Assembly: GCA_002433065.1 (NCBI GenBank)
Contig: DJHK01000024.1
Coordinates: 1-16,448 of the forward strand
From: Chloroflexi bacterium UBA6622
GTDB lineage: Bacteria > Chloroflexota > UBA11872
Direction: 5' to 3'
Length of the DNA stretch: 16,448 bases
In this document: positions 7,688 to 14,071 of the stretch, piece by piece
Layout: every line of letters begins with the position of its first letter
Numbering within the stretch: position 1 is the stretch's first letter
Program-made: the position numbers and the translations under genes
The notes under the pieces: model-generated
What the model saw: only the letters and a program-made list of their open reading frames with translations
What the model was told of the DNA's origin: nothing
The model's database searches: none

Positions 7688-9280
7688 TTGGACGACCTCC
7701 TGAACTCCATAAACGATCGTTCTGGTCTTCGGAATGCCACTATTTTCAGGCTGCGGTTTTTCGATGGCCTGACGTTGCAACAGATAGGAGACGCGCTTAG
7801 CCCAAAACTTACACGGGAACGGGTTCGGCAAATTACGAAAGCATCCAACGACCGCATGAGGCACCTTCTCCAAGCAACGCCCAAATATCGGCCCCTACAA
7901 TCGATCGTCGAAGACATGCCCCAGGTGCTCGGCCCCGCTATCCCAGACGATCCTGACCTGGTAACCGCTCAACTTAACGTCCTGCCCGAAATGGAGACGC
8001 TGAGCGAACAGCACCGGTCGTTCATACTGTACTTGGCCGGATACTCATCCACACGCGTTTCTGAAAGCCCGGGAAATGTTCATCGCTGGATGGTCATCGA
8101 AGAAGCTGCAGCCCTTCCTTCGGCTTCATTTCTGACGGCAAACGGCGAAGCCCTACCTAGGATGGATGAAGGTTTCCCGCATGGGATATACGGATCCCTT
8201 GAAGACATAAAGGGCCTTCTTCGGAACACAGGAATCATCGAACCTGTATTGGATACATGGCTCCAGCACGCTCCAGGGCTGAAAGTTCTTGATAACCACG
8301 TTGTGCAGTGGAAGCCATCCGTGGAGGAGCAATGCATCACGATTCTTGCCATCAACGGTCATCCCATGAGTGTCGAAGACGTGCGTGAAAGGATCGAGGC
8401 CGCGTCGAATCGCTCGTACTCATCTCGGAGCTTTCGCTGGCGGATCTTCGCAAACCCACAAGTTATCCGCACTTCAAAAACAGAGGTGGGCCTACCCACG
8501 TGGGGCTTGCCGATCTACTCAAGCATTACTGGTGCCATTGACGAAACCATTGAGGCCGGCGGCGGATCAGCCTACCTAGATGACCTGGTTGCCGATCTAA
8601 AGATCGACAGGGACATTAATCCAACGTCCGTCACGGCCTATGTGCAGCAAGCACCCAAATATATCCGTGAGCGGCGTCGCGGTCGGGCTTCGGTGCGTCA
8701 CCGACGACCCGATGAACCTTATCCCGTTAAGACAAACATGGCAGAACAGCGCGGGATCTATCAGGACCGAGAGGATACCCTCCTATGGCGCATCTCGTAT
8801 GACGAGAATGTACGACGAGGCAGTGGAATACCCCTGCCCGAATGCGTTTTTGGTTATTTCGACATGGGACCCGGAGATCGCGGTCACCTTGCAACCTCGA
8901 ACAATCCGGTCACCATTAGTTGGAGCGAAACCTCCACCCACGGACCATCAATAGGATCCCTTCAGGCCCTGGCGAAGACGGCCGCGGATCCTGGGGACAC
9001 CATCTTTCTGCGATTCAGTCGCGACAAAACACTTACGTGCCTTGCTGCCACACGCCTAGACAGCAGGGCCGACGGGATAACCGAGCTAGGCCGACTTCTC
9101 GCTATTCCACCAGCAGCTGCCGAGTCATCCTTCCTCGACATGGTCGCCTTCAGGCTCTGGCTACCGGCCACACAGTCCGACTGGCAAAGCATACGGAAAC
9201 GCTTGAAGGCTCGTAAGGAGGACGACCTGGTGCAGTTAATGCCCCCCTGTGAAGTCGTAACCCCAGCACTCACGCGATAA
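7688..9280 (+). CDS. Sigma-70 region 4-like HTH protein with winged-helix repeats (probable regulator)
   Basis: A 530-aa protein not assigned to a named family. Residues about 12-60 match sigma-70 region 4, the -35-binding helix-turn-helix: FRLRFFDGLTLQQIGDAL followed by LTRERVRQI. The middle has segments resembling winged helices: about 165-208, then 211-272 (LAINGHPMSVEDVRERI ... GLPTW), which is like HARE-HTH, and about 278-340, rich in Arg near its end. No sigma region 2 is present, so it is unlikely to be a complete sigma factor. I infer a transcriptional regulator of the divergent R-M operon and of itself. The start is uncertain: 7688 is TTG with no Shine-Dalgarno, and the frame is open upstream to 7622 with no ATG or GTG. 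The HTH begins only about 12 residues in, so an upstream non-standard start is possible. It converges with the gene ending at 9395. Confidence 0.78.
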   Translation: MDDLLNSINDRSGLRNATIFRLRFFDGLTLQQIGDALSPKLTRERVRQITKASNDRMRHLLQATPKYRPLQSIVEDMPQVLGPAIPDDPDLVTAQLNVLPEMETLSEQHRSFILYLAGYSSTRVSESPGNVHRWMVIEEAAALPSASFLTANGEALPRMDEGFPHGIYGSLEDIKGLLRNTGIIEPVLDTWLQHAPGLKVLDNHVVQWKPSVEEQCITILAINGHPMSVEDVRERIEAASNRSYSSRSFRWRIFANPQVIRTSKTEVGLPTWGLPIYSSITGAIDETIEAGGGSAYLDDLVADLKIDRDINPTSVTAYVQQAPKYIRERRRGRASVRHRRPDEPYPVKTNMAEQRGIYQDREDTLLWRISYDENVRRGSGIPLPECVFGYFDMGPGDRGHLATSNNPVTISWSETSTHGPSIGSLQALAKTAADPGDTIFLRFSRDKTLTCLAATRLDSRADGITELGRLLAIPPAAAESSFLDMVAFRLWLPATQSDWQSIRKRLKARKEDDLVQLMPPCEVVTPALTR

Positions 9281-9394
9281 CCGGCCCAGATCGAGCAGGA
9301 ATGCTCTATGAAAAGCCACGGTAACCAACCCGCACCACACAAGACCATCAGAGAGCTTGTACGTATACGCCGTGTCGATGAGCCGTGGTTGCTA

Positions 9395-10628
9395 TCAGGC
9401 ATCAGGTCTATCAGGAAAGACGAAGAGATGCTCAAACATGTGATCAATCTCGTGAACCACCTCCGAGATATTGCCTTCTCGAGAGAATTCGTTTGACTTG
9501 AATTTCCTTGCATCACCGTCTCGACCGTTATAGATGTAGCACGCAGGCATCCGCGTCTCCGGTGCCGGTCGAATGCGAAGCAACGGAAGGAGTTCAAGTG
9601 TGGTCTGTGCGATAGCGTCGTATAGGACCAGCGAGCCACTCTGAAAGATTGCGTTCGCTTGGCGGCGTGCCCGTTCGAACGTTCGATCTGGCCCCCTAAT
9701 GAGCTCTACGTCGTAGATCCGGGCATCGCCAATAAGTTCACTACTGCCAGCTTGCACGAGTTCATATTTCTCCCACGTCATCCCAACGGCTGCACGAACT
9801 GTTCCTAAGTGGCGATCCAGCTCCTCGCGAACAACGCGATCCTGACCTTCATCGGTGAGCCCACCGTGGCCTGGAAAGTCGTTACGTAGCTTGCTCACCT
9901 GGTTTACCACGCCCCGAATTCTTGGATCGCCAAGCATCGTGAGAACAGCCTCGTCCGAGGTGCCATATATGGAGGACCTGAGCTGGTTGACTTCCTGATC
10001 GTCTTTGAATCTCTTGAATCGCGCAGACAAAACATCATTTAGCGTGTTCCATGTCCCAAAACTCGGGGCATCCTCTAGCGACTGCCTCTTGAGCGCGTTC
10101 TCCAACACTGGCCCATACGTAGCCCATGCTCGTGGCGACGACCGAAACGCTGACAACTGAATAATCCCGAAAAATGCTGCGAGAGTTTCGTAAAAGCGAA
10201 AGAGATAATCGTTCCGATCCCGATCCGACAAAGCCCGTCGCTCGGCCAGCGATAAGATTGACGCTAGCGGATATGGAAGCGATCTGATCCAAGCCTCGAT
10301 TGTCACATCTTGCTTCGCCGATCCACCACGTCTAGTACCAATGTCGCGGACTGAGTCGGCTGGTTGAGAACCGCTCCAGAGCACAGCAAGCCTCTGCTCC
10401 ACCTCGGCAAGAACCCCCTCCAGCCCTGTGGCCTTTGCAAGAATCTTCCGCTGTTCCTTCAGAGTTGGTAGATAAATTGGGATCTGGCAGAGCGTTTCCT
10501 CATTGATCCGAAGCTCGTCTCCGCCTTTTCCAACCGCGGCAAGGGTGAGCTGGCCAACTCGACTGTTGTTCACCCACTCCACAAAGAATTCGGGGGACGT
10601 TACCTCTGGATTAAGGCGTAGCTGCCGC
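9395..10628 (-). repeat. Paralogous block, copy 1 (3' part of short HA/HEPN gene)
   Basis: The 3' 1.23 kb of this gene aligns along its length with 12840-14071, from the TGA stop up to the codons for QLRLNP. The blocks are nearly equal in length (1234 and 1232 bp) and in the same orientation. Short exact matches recur, for example CTCGACCGTTATAGA and CTCGGGGCATCCTC, but the copies are diverged at many codon positions, so the duplication is old. Confidence 0.8.
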
Positions 10629-11542
10629 ATTCCCAAGTGTGGCCCACTGTCGACGGTCAAGCTTGCGAATCCAGAATCGTTCAGGTAGCAACTAGGCGGT
10701 CCATGCCCCTCGGGAACGACCATCCCCTCTTCTGAATCCCGCACGCCCCCATTCACGCGGCGCTCGGATACGCCGACAATCACTGTCTCAAACGGATGAG
10801 GTATCCACTCGATGGTTTCACCATATCTCTTCAGTTCCTCGAGGCCCTTGGTATCTGGCGAAGGGCTGGGGGGTTCTGCCAGGGACACGGGCCAATCCAC
10901 ACCTATCGACTCCAGAAGCCTCCGGCGATCCCCTGAGAGTTGGTCTAGTCCCGCTAGCCGTTTCTGCAGGGCAGTCCAACTCCCTAGCTGGTACCCCAGC
11001 CCGTTGACATAGTCGGTCGGCACCTCAGCCTCATTAAATTCGTCGATATATTTGTTAAGTGCCTCGAACCCGCGCTCCCACCGAGACTGCCCTGGATTCC
11101 ACGTCCACTCCGAGATTTCTCCAAGTCGATCTTTGTGATCCTGCGCGATGTCTCTCCGCTTATGAGCGAGTCGCTGCCTGACGACCCATCGACCGAGATC
11201 GAATCCCTCGCTAGTCGAATAGTCGGTAGGAGGCTGTGCATGGCCATGCTCGACGATATATGCCTTTAGAGCAGCAAAGCTCTCCTCCCATTCCGCAGCA
11301 CCCATATCCCAGGCCCAGCCCTTGACTGCCTCGAGCCTTCTTATTCGATCCGGTGAGAGACTGGCATCTTTATACGATCCACGCTGGGTCGCTACCCATC
11401 GACCTAGCCGGTCATCATCATCCGTTTTGTAGTTCGTCGGCACCCGCGCGTGACCGTGCTCATCGACATAGGCCAGCAGCCTCTGGTACCCGTCTTCCCA
11501 GCCGCAATCAGGAGATTCAGGCGTAGCTGTGGTTACTGGCAC
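9395..11542 (-). CDS. HA-repeat / HsdS-like / putative HEPN protein, short paralog (no methyltransferase domain)
   Basis: A 715-aa multidomain protein. Three helicase-associated (HA, PF03457-like) repeats cover about 15-80, 85-150 and 155-217, each with the pattern W-E...Y...HG.A.VP/PP..Y...LGRWV..QR...RL. Residues about 235-390 resemble one half of an HsdS specificity subunit: FFVEWVNNSRVG, then CQIPIYLPTLKEQRKI and a coiled helix. Residues about 415-590 are predicted helical and contain LRNDFPGHGG, an R-N-x4-H motif (Arg553, Asn554, His559) like that of HEPN ribonucleases. A C-terminal beta-rich segment follows. It is clearly a paralog of the protein at 12840-15731, from which it differs by lacking the methyltransferase region and having one extra HA repeat. 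The start is GTG with GGGGAGGAG upstream. Inferred role: DNA-binding sensor with an RNase effector. HA repeats are firm; HsdS-like is likely; HEPN is tentative. Confidence 0.78.
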   Translation of the reverse strand: MPVTTATPESPDCGWEDGYQRLLAYVDEHGHARVPTNYKTDDDDRLGRWVATQRGSYKDASLSPDRIRRLEAVKGWAWDMGAAEWEESFAALKAYIVEHGHAQPPTDYSTSEGFDLGRWVVRQRLAHKRRDIAQDHKDRLGEISEWTWNPGQSRWERGFEALNKYIDEFNEAEVPTDYVNGLGYQLGSWTALQKRLAGLDQLSGDRRRLLESIGVDWPVSLAEPPSPSPDTKGLEELKRYGETIEWIPHPFETVIVGVSERRVNGGVRDSEEGMVVPEGHGPPSCYLNDSGFASLTVDSGPHLGMRQLRLNPEVTSPEFFVEWVNNSRVGQLTLAAVGKGGDELRINEETLCQIPIYLPTLKEQRKILAKATGLEGVLAEVEQRLAVLWSGSQPADSVRDIGTRRGGSAKQDVTIEAWIRSLPYPLASILSLAERRALSDRDRNDYLFRFYETLAAFFGIIQLSAFRSSPRAWATYGPVLENALKRQSLEDAPSFGTWNTLNDVLSARFKRFKDDQEVNQLRSSIYGTSDEAVLTMLGDPRIRGVVNQVSKLRNDFPGHGGLTDEGQDRVVREELDRHLGTVRAAVGMTWEKYELVQAGSSELIGDARIYDVELIRGPDRTFERARRQANAIFQSGSLVLYDAIAQTTLELLPLLRIRPAPETRMPACYIYNGRDGDARKFKSNEFSREGNISEVVHEIDHMFEHLFVFPDRPDA

Positions 11543-11587
11543 CGTACTCCTCCCCAGATCTCAGGATGAATCTTCGCCAAAACAGTT

Positions 11588-11599
11588 CGTCAGTATGCC
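11588..11599 (-). promoter_or_regulatory. Conserved upstream element GGCATACTGACG, copy 1
   Basis: On the minus strand GGCATACTGACG ends 45 bp before the GTG start of the short paralog. The same 12 bases occur 44 bp before the start of the long paralog, in otherwise poorly conserved sequence. It may be a shared operator, or a -10 region (CATACT) with no good -35. Function inferred from conservation of sequence and position. Confidence 0.5.
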
Positions 11600-11610
11600 T
11601 CGTTGGTTTA

Positions 11611-11637
11611 CTTATATTGCGCGCAGGGCCATATCAA
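11611..11637 (-). promoter_or_regulatory. Possible promoter of the short HA/HEPN gene
   Basis: On the minus strand TTGATA (11637-11632) and TATAAG (11616-11611) are separated by 15 bp, slightly short of the usual 17. They lie about 70-95 bp upstream of the GTG start, just before the conserved GGCATACTGACG element. Match quality is fair; no equivalent pair is evident before the long paralog. Confidence 0.35.
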
Positions 11638-11686
11638 CCCCCATCTGACGTAGCATCTAGGACGGATCACAAGCGGCGACACGCAT

Positions 11687-12817
11687 ATGGGATCGACTGC
11701 CGTGGCAGACGTCGTCATCGTTGGCGGCGGGATTGTCGGCTGTATGACCGCGTACGAGCTGTCACAAGCAGATCTCCAGATCACGCTACTCGAGCGTGGG
11801 GGGCTCGGCCAGGAAGCATCGTCGGCCTCCGGGGGCCAGTTGGTGCCACTCCACCTCGCTGCGGACGGTGAAACAAGTCCCCTGTTCGAATTCCACCGGG
11901 GCTCAACCTATCTCTTCGATGAACTCGTGCCAGCACTCGAAGACGCCAGTGGCGTGTGCATGGGTTACGAGCGCAGTGGCGTCCTGCGAGTGGCCGAGGG
12001 TGAGAACGAACACGACCGTCTCAAGCAAACCTTTACTGCGTGGCAACGTAACGTCGGCATGCCGGTGTCCTGGCTCGATGTCGATGAGGTGCATCGGCTT
12101 GAACCTGGATTGGGGCCCAACGTGCTCGGGGGTATTTTTTCACCTGACGAGCGCACGCTCAGCAGCGCACGTTTCGTCGAAGCCCTCGGCCGCATCCTGA
12201 GAGCCCGCGGGGTGGACGTGCGGGAAGGCACACCCGCGACGGGCATCCGGCATCACGAACAACAAGTACACGCGGTCGAAACGCCCCAGGGTGAGATCCA
12301 AACACCCGAGCTCGTGCTCGCTGCTGGTGCCTGGACAGGTCTTTGCAGCCAATGGTTCGGTCTCACAGTGCCCATTACCCCACTACGCGGGCAGATGGTG
12401 GCCGTCCGGCCTCATACACCCATCCTTGGCACCACGACCGTCTCGTATAACGGGGCGATCACGCCGCGACCGGATGGCACGGTAACTGCGGGTTCGACCA
12501 CCGAAGACGTCGGATTTGACGACCGAACCACGGTTGACGGCATCCGCGGCATCCTTGAGATCCTTCCTCGATTAGTACCAGCCCTAGCTGACGCGACGCT
12601 CGTCCGCACCTGGTCAGGCCTGCGTCCCTGGACTGCCGATGGGCTGCCGGTGGTGGGCCGGCTACCGGGATGGACCGGCGTCACCTTCGCCAGCGGCCAC
12701 GGGAAGCACGGGATATCTGGAGCACCCGCAACTGGGCTCGCGGTACGTCAACTGATCGTTGATGGTCGGGTTGAAGCAGCACATGACGTCCTATCACCGG
12801 CTCGCTTCGTCGAGTGA
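11687..12817 (+). CDS. FAD-dependent amino-acid oxidase (DAO / glycine oxidase ThiO-like)
   Basis: A 376-aa flavoprotein of the D-amino-acid oxidase family (PF01266). It opens with the FAD-binding Rossmann motif VVIVGGGIVG (9-18) and the ribose-binding acidic residue Glu36 (LLERG), then EASSASGGQLVP. Near the C-terminus, WSGLRPWTADGLPVVG and SGHGKHGISGAPATG match the second FAD-contact region of glycine and sarcosine oxidases. Family members oxidise the amine of glycine, sarcosine or related amino acids to the imine, making hydrogen peroxide. No thiamine genes are nearby, so ThiO function cannot be asserted. The gene is GC-richer than its neighbours and sits between two paralogous defence genes: divergent from one (144-bp gap) and converging on the other (22-bp gap). 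There is no evident Shine-Dalgarno at the ATG; a GTG at 11702 is a possible alternative start. Confidence 0.88.
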   Translation: MGSTAVADVVIVGGGIVGCMTAYELSQADLQITLLERGGLGQEASSASGGQLVPLHLAADGETSPLFEFHRGSTYLFDELVPALEDASGVCMGYERSGVLRVAEGENEHDRLKQTFTAWQRNVGMPVSWLDVDEVHRLEPGLGPNVLGGIFSPDERTLSSARFVEALGRILRARGVDVREGTPATGIRHHEQQVHAVETPQGEIQTPELVLAAGAWTGLCSQWFGLTVPITPLRGQMVAVRPHTPILGTTTVSYNGAITPRPDGTVTAGSTTEDVGFDDRTTVDGIRGILEILPRLVPALADATLVRTWSGLRPWTADGLPVVGRLPGWTGVTFASGHGKHGISGAPATGLAVRQLIVDGRVEAAHDVLSPARFVE

Positions 12818-12839
12818 ATTTACGACGAAGGCCCCGCTG

Positions 12840-14071
12840 TCAGCCCTCGGGTTCTTCTTCAAACTCGAAAAGATGCTCAAAAGTGTGGTCAACAGTAGGA
12901 AACAACTCCGAAATATTGCCTTCTTGAGGAAATTCGTTTGACTTGAATCTCCTCGCAGCGCCTTCTCGACCGTTATAGAGATAGCAAGCAACGACCTGAC
13001 TCTGAGGGGCAGGCCCGATGCGAATCAAGGGTAGAAGCTCAAGTGCGGTCTGCGCGATCGGGTCATAAAGAAAAAGCGAATCACGTTGAAGATCTTCGTT
13101 GATTACGCGACGGGCCTTTTCGAACGTTCGATTGTCTCCCACGATTCGCTCCACATCGTAATAACGGACACCGTTGATAAAGTCACTGCTCCCAGCAAGA
13201 ATTAGTTCATATTTCTCCCACGTCGTTCCGAAGACTGTCCGAACTATCTCCAGCTGGCTATCTAGTTCTTCTCGGAGCAAGCGCTCCTGACTGTCGTCGA
13301 TGAGCCCACCGTGTGCCGGATACTTGTTGCGAAGTGGGACCACGGTGTCTAGAACCGACCTTATTCTGGAATCGGTTAGCATCGTGAGAACAGTTTCTTC
13401 CTGAGTGTGGTAAATAGTCGATCTCAGATCATTTTCATTTTCCGTCAGATCTTCTGGGGACTTCCTGAATCTCGTCGATAAAAATTCGGTTATGGCTTTC
13501 CACACCCCGAAGCTCGGGGCATCCTCAAACGCATATCTCTGAAGTGCTTTCTCCAAGTCTGGGCCATACCTAGCCCAGGCTTCTGATGACGACCGAAAGG
13601 CTGACAAATGAACAATGGCGAGAAACCCTGCGAGGGTTTCGAAAAAGCGAAATAGATAGTCGTTCCACTCACGATTTGACGTTGCCCGCCTTATGGCTAG
13701 AGATAAGGTTGACGCTAATGGATACGGAAGGGATTCAATCCAATCTTCCCTTTTCTGTTCCGGCTTGGCCGGTCGAGCGTAGCGGGCAGCGACATCGTGG
13801 ATTGCGTTGGCTTGTTCAGAACCACTCCAGAGCGCAGCCTCTGCCTGCTCCACCTCTGCTTGAACTTCCCCGAGTCGCGTCTTGATTTCAAGGATCCGTC
13901 GCTGTTCATCCAAGGCCGGTAGATAAATTGGGACATCGCGTAGGGCTTCTGTGTCAAACCCCGCATACCCTCTAGCTATATCGAGGGTTAAGTCGCCGAT
14001 TCGACTGTTTTTCGCCCACTCCACAAAGAATTTGGGGAACGTCACCTTTGGATTGAGGCGTAGTTGCCAGA
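12840..14071 (-). repeat. Paralogous block, copy 2 (3' part of long HA/HEPN gene)
   Basis: Counterpart of 9395-10628. Similarity runs from the stop codon through the HEPN-like region and the second half of the HsdS-like region, then weakens in the part corresponding to a variable recognition segment. The oxidase gene lies between the two blocks. Confidence 0.8.

Noticed and set aside
502..9280. DISARM or BREX assignment
   Set aside because: No DrmB/DUF1998, PLD-nuclease DrmC, PglZ, BrxC or Lon-like gene is present; the GHKL ATPase and Mrr-helicase fit the MORC-type R-M set better.
9293..9306. GAGCA-GGAA-TGCTC hairpin as a terminator for the regulator gene
   Set aside because: Only a 5-bp stem with no T-run on either strand; too weak to call.
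8962..9639. Minus-strand 225-codon open frame spanning the 3' ends of two genes
   Set aside because: It is antisense to the regulator and out of frame within the short HA/HEPN gene, with no recognisable domain.
9395..11542. Short paralog as a frameshifted or degraded copy
   Set aside because: The frame is continuous over 715 codons, has a strong ribosome-binding site, and keeps the R-N-x4-H motif and an additional HA repeat.
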